This document shows positions 25,641 through 35,210 of a stretch of DNA of 64,000 bases, piece by piece (positions within the stretch are counted from its first letter, which is position 1; the number at the start of each line of letters is the position of its first letter). The DNA comes from Streptomyces sp. NBC_01268 (GTDB taxonomy: Bacteria > Actinomycetota > Actinomycetes > Streptomycetales > Streptomycetaceae), in NCBI RefSeq assembly GCF_036240795.1, contig NZ_CP108454.1, positions 248,001-312,000 of the forward strand, in the 5' to 3' direction. A program made the translations under genes and the position numbers. Under the pieces are notes generated by a model that searched no databases, was not told the origin of the DNA, and was given only the letters and a program-made list of their open reading frames with translations.

Positions 25641-27149
25641 ATGGCCGCAGAGGACGCCGCGCCGGCTGGGCGCCCCGAGGGCTTGAAGCCCAACGCCATC
25701 GGGTTCGTCGACGCCCTCGTCATCGGGCTCAACGCCACCTCCCCCGCGTACTCCCTCGCCGCCGTGATCGGCCCTGTCGTGGCCTTGGTCGGGGTCTACG
25801 CACCCGGCGTCATGGTCGCGTCCTTCGTCCCGATGCTGCTCATCGCTTCGGCCTTCTACTACCTGAACCGGGTCGACCAGGACTGCGGCACCACCTTCTC
25901 CTGGGTCACCCGCGCCATGGGCCCGTGGGCCGGCTGGCTCGGCGGCTGGGCCATCACGATGACCGGGGTCCTCGTCGTCGGCTCCCTCGCCGACGTGGCC
26001 GTCAGTTTCGCCCTGCTCGCGTTCGGCCTGGACGGCTGGGTGGACAACACCTTCGTCCGGCAGCTGCTCACGGTGCTGCTCATCCTCGTCATGACCGCCG
26101 TGTGCGTCATCGGCACCGAGCTGTCGGCCAAAGTGCAGAACGTGCTCATCCTGGCCCAGGTCGCCTGCCTGCTGATCTTCGTGGGCGTGGCGCTGTACAG
26201 CGTCTACGACGGCACGAGCGCGTACGACTCCGTGGAGCCTTCCCTCGGCTGGCTCAATCCGTTCGGCGCCGGTGGTGCCGCGCTGACGGGTGGGCTGCTC
26301 CTCGGCGTCTTCATCTACTGGGGCTGGGAGTCGGCCGTCAACCTCACCGAAGAGGTCGAGGACTCTGCGACCGCCCCCGGCAAGGCCGGGCTCTGGTCGA
26401 CCGTCATCCTGCTGGTGACCTACGTGTCCGTGGGCTTCGCCGTCGTGGCGTACGCCGGCCCGACGTTCCTCGCGGAGAACGCGGACGAAGAGGAGTTCGT
26501 CTTCGCCCAGCTGGCCACGGACGTTCTCGGCGGCTGGGACTGGATCCTCCTCCTGGCCGTCGCCACCTCCGCCATCGCCTCCACCCAGACGACGATCATC
26601 CCGGCCTCGCGCACGGCGCTCTCGATGGCCCGCCGCCGGGCGCTGCCCGCCTCGTACGGCCACATCAGCCCGCGCTTCCGCACTCCCGACGTGAGTACGT
26701 GGTGGGTCGCCGCGATCGCCATCGCCTGGTACCTCGTGGTGAGCCGGATCAGCTCCAACGCGCTCTTCGACTCCCTCACCGCGCTCTCGCTCCTCATCGC
26801 CTTCTACTACGCGCTCACGGGAATCGCCTGCGTGGTCTACTACCGCCGCCACCTCTTCGCGAGCGTCCACAACCTCCTGTTCATCGGGCTCGGCCCCCTG
26901 ATCGGTTCCGCACTGCTGACGTGGCTCCTGGTGCGGTCGGTCGCCGACATGTCCGATCCGCAGAACTCGTACAGCGGTGACTCGTGGCTCGGCCTCGGTC
27001 CCCCGCTCGTGATCGGCATCGGCATCACTCTCGTCGGAGTGATCCTCATGGTCGTGTGGCGCCTGCGGTCACCCGCGTTTTGGCGGGAGCGCCCGAGCGT
27101 CGCCGACCCCGACCTGGTCCGCTCCCACAGCCCGCGCAAGGAGCCCTGA
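25641..27149 (+). CDS. APC-superfamily amino acid/polyamine permease
   Basis: The 502-residue protein has 12 to 14 membrane helices. The first helix (IGFVDALVIGLNATSPAYSL) has the unwound glycine/serine-rich substrate site typical of APC transporters; DQDCGTTFSWVTRAMGPWAG follows at helix 3. It would import or exchange an amino acid or amine; the substrate is not readable. ATG 25641 has GAGGGAG upstream. The stop lies one base before the universal stress gene, so they form an operon. Confidence 0.88.
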   Translation: MAAEDAAPAGRPEGLKPNAIGFVDALVIGLNATSPAYSLAAVIGPVVALVGVYAPGVMVASFVPMLLIASAFYYLNRVDQDCGTTFSWVTRAMGPWAGWLGGWAITMTGVLVVGSLADVAVSFALLAFGLDGWVDNTFVRQLLTVLLILVMTAVCVIGTELSAKVQNVLILAQVACLLIFVGVALYSVYDGTSAYDSVEPSLGWLNPFGAGGAALTGGLLLGVFIYWGWESAVNLTEEVEDSATAPGKAGLWSTVILLVTYVSVGFAVVAYAGPTFLAENADEEEFVFAQLATDVLGGWDWILLLAVATSAIASTQTTIIPASRTALSMARRRALPASYGHISPRFRTPDVSTWWVAAIAIAWYLVVSRISSNALFDSLTALSLLIAFYYALTGIACVVYYRRHLFASVHNLLFIGLGPLIGSALLTWLLVRSVADMSDPQNSYSGDSWLGLGPPLVIGIGITLVGVILMVVWRLRSPAFWRERPSVADPDLVRSHSPRKEP

Positions 27150-27150
27150 G

Positions 27151-27573
27151 ATGTCGGTCGTCCTGGGATACGACGAATCCCCCGGCGCCGCCCGGGCGCT
27201 GCGCATCGCGGTCGAGGTCGCGGCGGCCTTCCACGAGCGGCTCGTCCTCGTCTACGGAGCGGCGGCCCCCGGCCCGGTGGGCGAGGAGTACGCGTCCCAC
27301 TACGAGGCCATCCGCCAGGCCGGCCGCACCGGGCTCGAGCACGCGGTCACCGAGGCCGACCGGGCGGGCGTGCCGACCGTCGTCGAGGTGATCGACGACA
27401 AGCCCGCCCAGGCCCTCATCGACGCGGCGACCCGGCACGCCGCGCGCGTCATCGTGGTCGGCAGCTGGGGCGACAGCCCGATGCGCGGAGCGCTCCTGGG
27501 CTCGACCCCGCACAAGCTCCTGCACCTGTCCACGGTCCCCGTGCTGTGCGTCCCTCCCGAGGAACCGGAGTGA
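27151..27573 (+). CDS. Universal stress protein (UspA family)
   Basis: The 140-residue single-domain protein has the ATP-binding signature G-2X-G-9X-G(S/T), seen as GSWGDSPMRGALLGSTPHKL, and a first strand VVLGYDESPGA with the binding Asp. It starts one base after the permease stop (TGAGATG) and may modulate the permease in response to ATP state, as such pairs are common in actinobacteria. It converges on the GntR gene 20 bases away. Confidence 0.92.
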   Translation: MSVVLGYDESPGAARALRIAVEVAAAFHERLVLVYGAAAPGPVGEEYASHYEAIRQAGRTGLEHAVTEADRAGVPTVVEVIDDKPAQALIDAATRHAARVIVVGSWGDSPMRGALLGSTPHKLLHLSTVPVLCVPPEEPE

Positions 27574-27593
27574 AGCGCGGTACGGCTTCGGGT

Positions 27594-28436
27594 TCAGTGG
27601 CCCTCCTGGACGACGCCGCTCGTGGAGTAGGTGACCGGGTCGCCGCTGGTGAAGTCGCTGGGAGGGATGCCGGGGTGGTGGCCTTCGCGTGATGCCGGCG
27701 GCGCGGGGTGGGGGCTGAGCGCGAGTCGGGAGACGATGCGATAGCGGTCGCCCCGGTAGAGGGAGTGCACGTACTCCACCGGGCGGTCGCCCGCGTCGCG
27801 GGTCAGGCGTTCGAAGAGCAGGGCGGGCGAGAGCTCCGGGACGCCGAGCAGTTCGCCTTCGGCGGCGGTGAGGACGGTGGGTTCGATGGACTGCACGGCT
27901 TCGCTGACGTGCACGCCGTGTCGGGCCAGGTGGTGGTAGAGGTCGCCCTGTTCCAGTTCGTCGCTGGTAAGGCCGGGTACGAGGTCCGCGGGGATGTGGA
28001 TGTGCTCGATGGCGATGGGTGCGCCGTCGACGAGGCGGAGGCGGGCCACGTAGTGGATCTCGGCTGCGGGTGACACGCGGAGCTTGCGGCCCACTCGGGC
28101 TCCGGCCGGGAGGGTTCGCAGCTCCAGCAGCCTGCTGGTCCAGACGCCCGAGGCCTGGGGCAGGGTGAAGGCGTGCCGGTCCGGGAGTAGTTCCTGGCTG
28201 ATCTTCTCAGCGGCGACGAACATGCCGCGGCCGTGCTCGCGTACGAGCAGACCGGCGACGACGAGTTCGTCGACCGCGGCGCGCAGGGTGGGCCGGGAGA
28301 CGCCGAGGTCGGCGCACAGGGTGCGCTCGGAGGGGATGGCGTCGCCGGGGCGCCGCACTTCGATGAGTTCCAGGATCGCGTCGCGGACACGTTCCCGCTT
28401 GAGCAGAGCGCCGGAGGCGGCGGCGTCGATCTCCAT
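27594..28436 (-). CDS. GntR/HutC-family regulator, DasR-like
   Basis: The 280-residue protein has a winged helix-turn-helix at residues 14-80 (IPSERTLCADLGVSRPTLRA) and a UTRA effector domain at about 95-240 (RLLELRTLPAGARVGRKL, ending RYRIVSRL). HutC-type members such as DasR sense phosphorylated amino sugars. The C-terminal ~40 residues are an extra tail. It is divergent from the sugar ABC operon, and seven ACTGGTC-like boxes lie between them, so it most likely represses that operon and itself. Confidence 0.92.
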   Translation of the reverse strand: MEIDAAASGALLKRERVRDAILELIEVRRPGDAIPSERTLCADLGVSRPTLRAAVDELVVAGLLVREHGRGMFVAAEKISQELLPDRHAFTLPQASGVWTSRLLELRTLPAGARVGRKLRVSPAAEIHYVARLRLVDGAPIAIEHIHIPADLVPGLTSDELEQGDLYHHLARHGVHVSEAVQSIEPTVLTAAEGELLGVPELSPALLFERLTRDAGDRPVEYVHSLYRGDRYRIVSRLALSPHPAPPASREGHHPGIPPSDFTSGDPVTYSTSGVVQEGH

Positions 28437-28468
28437 GGAGGGTTCTCGTTCCTCGTCGGGCGGCGGGC

Positions 28469-28664
28469 ACTGGTTCGGTGCCGATCCTAACTGGTCAGGC
28501 TCCGACTGGTCCGCTGGTCAGGTATCAACTTCGCCTCCAGAGGCCGTCCGCTTCGACCGCCGGAGCGCGGGATGCAGCCAAGTCCCGTTTTTTCGCGCAG
28601 GGTTGACGTCGACATTGGTCCATGCCACCTTCATCCCGGCACCGACTGGTAAGGCCAACTGGTC
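28469..28664 (+). promoter_or_regulatory. Seven ACTGGTC-type boxes between regulator and ABC operon
   Basis: The seven-base box ACTGGTC occurs exactly at 28490, 28505 and 28658, and with one mismatch at 28469, 28513, 28614 and 28645, all in the same orientation. This equals half of the known DasR site ACTGGTCTAGACCAGT. A -35-like TTGACG sits at 28603-28608, with box 28614 in the spacer. They are probable operators for the GntR regulator. Confidence 0.75.
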
Positions 28665-28722
28665 AGATCGGGGGCTCGACTGTCGTGTGCCGTTCCGTCT
28701 CCAGCTCCCCCAGAGGTGAACC

Positions 28723-29994
28723 GTGAAGAACCGCTCTTTCGCCCTGCTCGGCGCCGTGGCGCTGAGCGTCGGGCTCACCGCTTGCAGCTCCTCGTCCAGT
28801 GGCTCCTCGGAGGGCACCGAGAACGGCAGGACCGTTCTCGACGTGTGGCTGATGCGGGACAGCGTCTCGGCCGCCTTCCAGGACGAGTTCGAGGCGGGCT
28901 TCGAGAAGGCCCACCCCGAACTCGACGTGAAGATCCAGATCCAGGAGTGGGACGGGATAGGCGAGAAGGTCACCGCGGCCCTGGCGAGCAACGACGCGCC
29001 GGACGTCATCGAGGTGGGCAACACCCAGGTCGCCCAGTACGCGCAGAGCGGAGGCCTGACGGACTTCACCGGCGAGGTCGCCCGGCTCGGGGGCCGTGAC
29101 TGGCTGAAGGGCCTGGCGGAGCCCGGCTCGTACGAGGGCAAGCAGTTCGGCATCCCGTACTACGCCGCCAACCGCGTCGTCATCTACCGCACCGACCTGT
29201 TCGAGCGGTCCGGTGTGGACGCGAGCACGATCAGGACGCGTGAGCAGTGGATCGCCGCGACCGAGAAGCTCAACCAGGGCGGCACGCAGGGCATCTACCT
29301 GCCGGGGCAGAACTGGTTCGCGTTGTCCGGCTTCATCTGGGACGAGGGCGGCGACCTGGCCGTGAAGGCCGGCGGCACATGGCGCGGTGGGCTCGACTCT
29401 CCCGAGGCGCTGCGTGCCATGGCCTTCTACCAGCGCCTCCAGGGGCTCGGAAGGGGCCCCCGGGATTCCGACGAGGCCCAGCCTCCGCAGGCGGAAGTGA
29501 TGGCCAAGGGGCAGATCGCCCAGATCATCGCCGCCCCCGGCGGCGCGAAGGTGGTGGAGGAGAAGAACCCCGCCCTCAAGGGCAAGCTCGGCTTCTTCCC
29601 GATCCCCGGAAAGAGCGCGGACACCCCTGGTGCCGTCTTCACCGGCGGCTCCGACCTCGTCGTACCCGCCGTCGCCGCGCACCAGAAGGAAGCGCTCACG
29701 TTCATCGAGGAACTCACCGGCGACGCCTGGCAGAAGAAGCTCGCCCTCGCGATGAGCTACGTGCCGAACAAGACCACCCTGGCCGGTGCCGTCGCTTCGG
29801 ACCCTGGCGCCGCGGCCATGGCGGTCGGCGCCGCCAACGGGCACGCGACGCCCCACACACCCCAGTGGGCGGCGGTCGAGGCGAAGAACCCGATCAAGGA
29901 GTACATGACGGCCGTACTCACCGGTCGCGCCACGGCCGCCGAGGCGACGAAGGCCTCGAAGACCATCGCCGACGCGCTCAACAGCGGTTCGTGA
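28723..29994 (+). CDS. ABC transporter sugar-binding lipoprotein
   Basis: The 423-residue extracellular solute-binding protein (family 1) has a lipoprotein signal with lipobox LTAC (Cys21) and a Ser-rich linker. The binding-protein core runs from LDVWLMRD through NDAPDVIEVGNTQVAQYAQ to the helical end. It should deliver a mono- or oligosaccharide to the two permeases that follow. GTG 28723 has AGAGG 7 bases upstream. Its stop overlaps the next GTG. The GH20 gene downstream suggests N-acetylglucosamine oligomers as substrate. Confidence 0.93.
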   Translation: MKNRSFALLGAVALSVGLTACSSSSSGSSEGTENGRTVLDVWLMRDSVSAAFQDEFEAGFEKAHPELDVKIQIQEWDGIGEKVTAALASNDAPDVIEVGNTQVAQYAQSGGLTDFTGEVARLGGRDWLKGLAEPGSYEGKQFGIPYYAANRVVIYRTDLFERSGVDASTIRTREQWIAATEKLNQGGTQGIYLPGQNWFALSGFIWDEGGDLAVKAGGTWRGGLDSPEALRAMAFYQRLQGLGRGPRDSDEAQPPQAEVMAKGQIAQIIAAPGGAKVVEEKNPALKGKLGFFPIPGKSADTPGAVFTGGSDLVVPAVAAHQKEALTFIEELTGDAWQKKLALAMSYVPNKTTLAGAVASDPGAAAMAVGAANGHATPHTPQWAAVEAKNPIKEYMTAVLTGRATAAEATKASKTIADALNSGS

Positions 29995-30932
29995 GCGTGG
30001 CCTGGTCCTCCCGGGCGGCCCGGTCGGCCCTCCCGGTCCGCCCGGGCACCTCCCCCTGGCCGTACGTCCTGATCGCACCCGCGGTTCTCTGCATGCTCTA
30101 CCTGCTGCTCTATCCGCTCGCCCGCGCCGTGGTCATCTCGTTCCAGGACTTCCGGCTGCGCCAGCTCATCCTGGGCGATGCCGAGTTCGTCGGGCTGCGC
30201 AACTACCGCACCCTGCTGTCGGACCCTCGGTTCTGGGAGGTCGTGCGCCGCACCTTCTGGTTCATGTCGGTGAACGTGGTCGCCATCATGGTCCTCTCGA
30301 CGCTGGTGGCGCTCATGGTCGAGCGGCTCGGGCGGACCGGCAGGACGATCGTCCTCAGCTCTCTCGTGCTGGTCTGGGCGATGCCCGTCGTCGCCGCCAC
30401 CACCGTCTTCCAGTGGCTGTTCCACTCCGAGTTCGGCATCGTCAACGAAACGCTCACCGGCCTCGGCTTCACTTCCTTCGAGGGATACCCCTGGTTCGCG
30501 CACCCGGGCGCCGCGTTCACGATCGTGGTCGTCCTGATCGTCTGGCAGTCCGTGCCGTTCGCCGCGATCACCCTCTACTCGGCACTCACCACCGTGCCCG
30601 GCGAGCTGTACGAGTCGGCACGGCTGGACGGCGCCGGCGCGGCACGCGTCTTCCGCTCCGTGACGTTCCCGCTGATCCGGTCGATCTTCATGCTCGTGCT
30701 CTCGCTGGAGGTCATCTGGACGTTCAAGGCCTTCGTCCAGATCTGGGTCATGACCCGGGGCGGGCCGGGTGACGCGACCACCATCCTCCCGGTGTACGCC
30801 GTGCAGACGGCACTCGCCGACCAGCGCTACGACCTCGGATCGGCCGCCTCCGTCATCACCGTCCTGCTCATGAGCAGCGTGCTGGTCCTGTACTTCCGTC
30901 AGCTCTTTCGTCAGGAGGGCGAGAACCTGTGA
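29991..30932 (+). CDS. Sugar ABC permease, MalF type
   Basis: The 313-residue inner-membrane protein has six helices and the cytoplasmic EAA loop ESARLDGAGAARVFRSVTFP that docks the ATPase. GTG 29991 overlaps the stop of the binding protein (GTGA) and its own stop overlaps the next start, so the three are translationally coupled. No ATPase gene follows; Streptomyces sugar importers commonly borrow the shared MsiK ATPase. Confidence 0.93.
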   Translation: MSVAWSSRAARSALPVRPGTSPWPYVLIAPAVLCMLYLLLYPLARAVVISFQDFRLRQLILGDAEFVGLRNYRTLLSDPRFWEVVRRTFWFMSVNVVAIMVLSTLVALMVERLGRTGRTIVLSSLVLVWAMPVVAATTVFQWLFHSEFGIVNETLTGLGFTSFEGYPWFAHPGAAFTIVVVLIVWQSVPFAAITLYSALTTVPGELYESARLDGAGAARVFRSVTFPLIRSIFMLVLSLEVIWTFKAFVQIWVMTRGGPGDATTILPVYAVQTALADQRYDLGSAASVITVLLMSSVLVLYFRQLFRQEGENL

Positions 30933-31795
30933 CCGTCACAACCCCCGTCGCCCGCCGTGGTGCGGTGCGCAAGGCGGTGCGGCGGCTGCCTCTGCACGCT
31001 GCTGCCGCCCTCGCCGTCGTGGTCTGCCTGCTCCCCGTCTACTGGATGGTGGTCACGGCCTTCAAACCGTCCCAGGACATCCAGTCGTACGACCCGCGTC
31101 TGATCCCCGAGACCTGGACGCTCGACCACTTCCGCCACGCGGTGCAGGCCGAGGGGTTCGCACTGTTCTGGCGCAACAGCATCCTGGTCACGCTCAGCGC
31201 CGTCCTGCTCGCCCTGCTCGTCGCGCTCGGTGCCGCCTACGCCGTGGCGCGGATGCGGTGGCGCGGCCGGCGTCAGTTCATGCTGGCGGTGTTCCTCGCG
31301 CAGATGGCGCCGTGGGAGTCGCTGATCATCCCCGTCTACATCATCTCCCGTGACACCGGCATGCTCGACCGGCTGCCCACCCTGACCCTCGTCTACTTCA
31401 TGATCACTCTGCCCTTCACGCTGGTGGTCCTGCGGGGTTTCATCGCCGGCATCCCGCCCGAGCTGGAAGAGGCGGCCCAGGTCGACGGCTGCACCAGGGT
31501 CGGCGCCTTCCGCAGAGTGGCCTTCCCGCTGCTGGCACCCGGCCTGATGGCGACCTCGCTGTTCGGGTTCATCACCGCGTGGAACGAGTTCACCTACGCC
31601 AACTTCCTGATCATCAAGCAGCAGGACAGCCGCACCCTGCCGGTCTGGCTCGCCTCCTTCCAGTCCACCTTCGGGACGGACTGGGGCGCCACGATGGCGG
31701 CCGCCACCCTCTTCGCGCTGCCCGCGCTGATCATCTTCGCCGTCCTGCAGCGCCATGTGACCTCGGGCCTCGCGTCCGGCGGAGTCAAAGGCTGA
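30929..31795 (+). CDS. Sugar ABC permease, MalG type
   Basis: The 288-residue partner permease has six helices and the EAA loop EEAAQVDGCTRVGAFRRVAF. GTG 30929 overlaps the upstream stop (GTGA). It completes the membrane channel with the MalF-type subunit. Confidence 0.93.
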   Translation: MTVTTPVARRGAVRKAVRRLPLHAAAALAVVVCLLPVYWMVVTAFKPSQDIQSYDPRLIPETWTLDHFRHAVQAEGFALFWRNSILVTLSAVLLALLVALGAAYAVARMRWRGRRQFMLAVFLAQMAPWESLIIPVYIISRDTGMLDRLPTLTLVYFMITLPFTLVVLRGFIAGIPPELEEAAQVDGCTRVGAFRRVAFPLLAPGLMATSLFGFITAWNEFTYANFLIIKQQDSRTLPVWLASFQSTFGTDWGATMAAATLFALPALIIFAVLQRHVTSGLASGGVKG

Positions 31796-31854
31796 CCTTC
31801 ACGCCCTGCTCCCCCGCCCCGTACGAGAAACACCGATCCCGGAGAGGCATCCTC

Positions 31855-33465
31855 GTGGACCTGCCGCGTCCCGAACTCGCCCTGATCCCCCGTCCCAGCA
31901 AACTGACCCCACGTCCCGGCCGCTTCCGCCTCGACCACGCCACCCGCCTGCGCGTCACCCCCGGGGCCGAGGCCGCGGCCGCGCTCCTGCGCACCTCCCT
32001 CGCCCCCGCGACCGGACTGCGCCTGGACCACGCCGCCGACGGCTCCTTCGTCCTGGCTCTCGACCCCACCCTCACCGGCCTCGGGGACGAGGGGTACGGC
32101 CTGACCGTGGGCAGCAGCGGAGTGCTGCTGCGTGCGGCCCGGTCGGCGGGCCTCCTTCGCGGAGTCCAGACGGTACGCCAGCTCCTTCCTTACGAGGCCC
32201 TGTCCGACACGCCCCGGCGTGAGGTGCGCTGGGAACTGCCCGGCGTGGAGATCACCGATGTCCCCCGGCACTCCTGGCGCGGCGCCATGCTCGATGTGGC
32301 CCGCCACTTCCAGCCCGCCGCCTACCTGCGCCGATACGTCGACCTGCTGGCCCTGCACAAGCTCAACGTGCTCCACCTCCACCTCACCGACGACCAGGGC
32401 TGGCGGATGCCCATCGCCGCCTACCCGCGGCTGACCGAGGTCGGCGGCCGCCGCTCCGAGTCGATGATCGGCCCGTCCGGCAGCGACCGCTTCGACGGCC
32501 GGCCGCACGCCGGCCATTACACCCGTACCGAACTCTCCGACCTCGTGGCGTACGCGGCCGGACGCGGCGTGACGGTGCTGCCGGAGATCGGCGTTCCCGG
32601 TCATGTGCGGGCCGCGCTCGCGGCCTATCCCGAGCTCGGCAACGACCCTGGCCGACAGCTGGAGGTGTGGACGCAGTGGGGCGTGTGCCGCAACGTCCTC
32701 GGCGTCGGCGACCACGTCCTGGACTTCTTCCGCACGGTCCTGGACGAGGTCATGGACGTCTTCCCCTCTCCGCATCTCCACATCGGCGGCGACGAGGTCC
32801 CCACCGACGAGTGGGAGGACAGCCCCGTCGCGCGCGCACGCGCCCGCAGCGAGGGACTGTCCGGACCGCGCCGGCTGCACGGATGGTTCATGGCCCGGAT
32901 GGCGGACCACGTCCTGCGGGCGGACCGGCGGCCGGTCGCCTGGGCCGAGACCGGCACGGCCCTCCCCCGTGAGTGCACCGTGATGAGCTGGCGCGAACCG
33001 GCCCACGCCTGGGCCGCGGCACGGCGCGGGCACGATGTCGTCTACGCCGATCACCGTGCCACGTACTTCGACTACGCCCGCGGCAGCGGCCCGCTGGAGC
33101 CGCCCGCCCAGCCCGGTCTCGTCGTCGACCTGCGCACCGTGCACGGCCTCGACCTCACGCCGCCGGCGTCCGACCCGGAGACGGCCCGCCGGGTGCTGGG
33201 TGCGCAGGGGCAGCTGTGGACCGAATTCGTCACGACACCAGGCCACGTCGAGTACCTCGCCTTTCCCCGCCTGTGCGCCCTGGCCGACCGGGTGTGGGGC
33301 CCGTCGCGCACCTGGCAGGACTTCCGCCGACGCCTGAGCGGGCACCAGGCACGACTGGACGCCCTGCACGTCCCGTACGACACCCCACCTGCCGTGCCAC
33401 GACCCCAGCCGTCCTCGCACGGCGTCGCCGCGTGCACGACGTCCTCCGTCCACGCGAGCGGATAG
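31855..33465 (+). CDS. Beta-N-acetylhexosaminidase, GH20
   Basis: The 536-residue protein has a GH20b N-terminal domain (residues ~1-130) and a (beta/alpha)8 catalytic domain with HLHLTDDQGWRMPI and the catalytic Asp-Glu pair D313-E314 in HIGGDEVPTDEW. GH20 enzymes release GlcNAc or GalNAc from chito-oligomers and glycans by substrate-assisted catalysis. No signal peptide is seen, so it should act inside the cell on imported oligomers. GTG 31855 has GGAGAGG 7 bases upstream, 60 bases after the permease stop, placing it in the same operon. Confidence 0.92.
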   Translation: MDLPRPELALIPRPSKLTPRPGRFRLDHATRLRVTPGAEAAAALLRTSLAPATGLRLDHAADGSFVLALDPTLTGLGDEGYGLTVGSSGVLLRAARSAGLLRGVQTVRQLLPYEALSDTPRREVRWELPGVEITDVPRHSWRGAMLDVARHFQPAAYLRRYVDLLALHKLNVLHLHLTDDQGWRMPIAAYPRLTEVGGRRSESMIGPSGSDRFDGRPHAGHYTRTELSDLVAYAAGRGVTVLPEIGVPGHVRAALAAYPELGNDPGRQLEVWTQWGVCRNVLGVGDHVLDFFRTVLDEVMDVFPSPHLHIGGDEVPTDEWEDSPVARARARSEGLSGPRRLHGWFMARMADHVLRADRRPVAWAETGTALPRECTVMSWREPAHAWAAARRGHDVVYADHRATYFDYARGSGPLEPPAQPGLVVDLRTVHGLDLTPPASDPETARRVLGAQGQLWTEFVTTPGHVEYLAFPRLCALADRVWGPSRTWQDFRRRLSGHQARLDALHVPYDTPPAVPRPQPSSHGVAACTTSSVHASG

Positions 33466-33511
33466 CGCCGTCCGCGGCCCTCCAGGCGCTCCGCGCGCAG
33501 CACCCTCGACT

Positions 33512-33530
33512 CTCCCGCAGGCAGCGGGAG
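33512..33530 (+). terminator. 7-bp stem hairpin after GH20
   Basis: Arms 33512-33518 and 33524-33530 pair exactly with a 5-base loop, followed by TT. It lies between the GH20 gene and the secreted GH16 gene and may reduce read-through. Confidence 0.5.
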
Positions 33531-33550
33531 TTCCCTCGAAAGGATCAGGC

Positions 33551-34981
33551 ATGACTACTCGTCCCACCCGCCACCGCACCCGGGCGGCTCTGGCCGTGAC
33601 GGCCCTGCTGGGCAGCGCCGTCCTGGCCGCTCTTCCGGTCTCCTCCGCTTCCGCGGCCGGTGAAGGACTCGCTGTCCAGTACCGCACCAGTGCGTCCGGA
33701 GCCACCGCCGACCAGAGTGAGCCCTGGCTCAAGCTGCGCAACACCGGTTCGGCCGCGGTCAGTCTGAGCCAGGTCAAGATCCGGTACTACTTCAAGGCCG
33801 ACTCCGCGAACGCCTCGTACCGCTTCGCCTGCTCCTGGGCGGTCAAGGGGTGTTCCGTCATCACCGGCACCTTCGGCACGCTCGCCAACCCGACCTCCAC
33901 GGCGGACCGCTATCTGGAGATCGGCTTCACGCCGGCCGCGGGATCGCTCGCGCCGGGCGCGGACACCGGCGACATGCAGCTGCGCTTCTACCAGTCCACG
34001 TGGCAGACCCTGAACCAGGGCGACGACTACTCCTTCAGCGGCGCCCAGACCTCCTACGCCGACTGGACCAAGGTCACCGCCCAGCTCTCCGGCAGCACCC
34101 TGTGGGGCACCGCACCGGGCGGCAACACCCCCGATCCGACCCCCACGCCCACTCCGACCGACCCGGGGCCGTCCGGCGCCACCCTGTTCGACGACTTCAG
34201 CTACGCCTCCTCCACCGACCCCGCCCTCTCGGCCCACGGCTGGAACGTCCGGTCCAACGCCGGTGGCCCCGGCGTCCCGGGGGCGACCTGGGACCCGTCC
34301 AAGGTCACGTTCAGCAGCGAAGGCGGCAGCTCGGTGATGAACATGGAGACCTCCAGCGCGGGAACGGGCTCCACCACCACGCACACCGAAGTCCTCACCA
34401 AGAACACGAAGTTCAAGAACGGCACCTACGCCGCGCGCGTGAAGTTCTCCGACGCACCCAAGTACGGGCCCGACGGTGACCACATCGTCCAGACGTTCTT
34501 CACCATCAACGACCTCAAGGCCCCGATGGCCGACGACTACGCCGAGTACGACTTCGAGTACCTCCCCAACGGTGGTTGGGGCGAGCCGGCGAACATCCTC
34601 TACACGACGTCCTGGGAGACCTACGATCCCGACCCCTGGCAGGCGGTCAACCAGCACAGCGAGAGCCGCCAGAGTTTCGCCGGCTGGCACGACCTGGTCG
34701 TCACCATCGACAACGACGCCATCACCTACTCCATCGACGGCCGGCTCTTCGGCACCCACGGCTCCCAGTACCTGCCCGAACGCCCGATGTCGATCAACTT
34801 CAACCAGTGGCTGATCGACCTCAACGGCCAGACGTCGACGACCGCGCGCGCCTACGACCAGCGCGTCGACTACGTCCTGCACGTCAAGGACCAGGTGCTC
34901 ACCCCGGCCCAGGTGGCCGCGAAGGTCGCCGCCCTGCGCGGTGCCGGCACGTCGTTCGTCGACGAGGTCCCGGCCTCCTAG
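33551..34981 (+). CDS. Secreted CBM3-GH16 glycoside hydrolase
   Basis: A 476-residue secreted protein: signal peptide (1-36), a family 3 cellulose-binding module (about 37-190; VQYRTSASGATADQSEPWLK, FACSWAVKG), a Pro/Thr linker, then a GH16-like beta-jelly-roll. The catalytic strand reads AEYDFEYLP, fitting the E-x-D-x-E pattern of GH16. GH16 enzymes cut beta-1,3 or mixed glucans, galactans and related polymers; the exact substrate is not clear. It follows the amino-sugar operon by 85 bases but is probably separately terminated and may have its own promoter. Confidence 0.85.
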   Translation: MTTRPTRHRTRAALAVTALLGSAVLAALPVSSASAAGEGLAVQYRTSASGATADQSEPWLKLRNTGSAAVSLSQVKIRYYFKADSANASYRFACSWAVKGCSVITGTFGTLANPTSTADRYLEIGFTPAAGSLAPGADTGDMQLRFYQSTWQTLNQGDDYSFSGAQTSYADWTKVTAQLSGSTLWGTAPGGNTPDPTPTPTPTDPGPSGATLFDDFSYASSTDPALSAHGWNVRSNAGGPGVPGATWDPSKVTFSSEGGSSVMNMETSSAGTGSTTTHTEVLTKNTKFKNGTYAARVKFSDAPKYGPDGDHIVQTFFTINDLKAPMADDYAEYDFEYLPNGGWGEPANILYTTSWETYDPDPWQAVNQHSESRQSFAGWHDLVVTIDNDAITYSIDGRLFGTHGSQYLPERPMSINFNQWLIDLNGQTSTTARAYDQRVDYVLHVKDQVLTPAQVAAKVAALRGAGTSFVDEVPAS

Positions 34982-35000
34982 CAGGTCCGACGAGACCAGG

Positions 35001-35038
35001 GGACCGGCCCGCGCAACACCACGAGCGCGGGCCGGTCC
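35001..35038. terminator. Perfect 14-bp stem terminator
   Basis: Arms 35001-35014 and 35025-35038 pair exactly around a 10-base loop and are followed by TTC. The hairpin lies just after the CBM3-GH16 stop, between convergent genes. Confidence 0.85.
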
Positions 35039-35210
35039 TTCACCCGGTCGGACCCTGCGGCAGGGGAGGACCGCGGGCCCGATGAGCAGTCCCACCTGCT
35101 CGACAACCGCCTGCCCACGAATCGGATCAGCATGCACGCGGTTTCACTCCGGCATCCGCGTCTTCCGGCTCGGTCACGACGGCGTGATCCCGACCGGAGC
35201 CGCGACTGGC

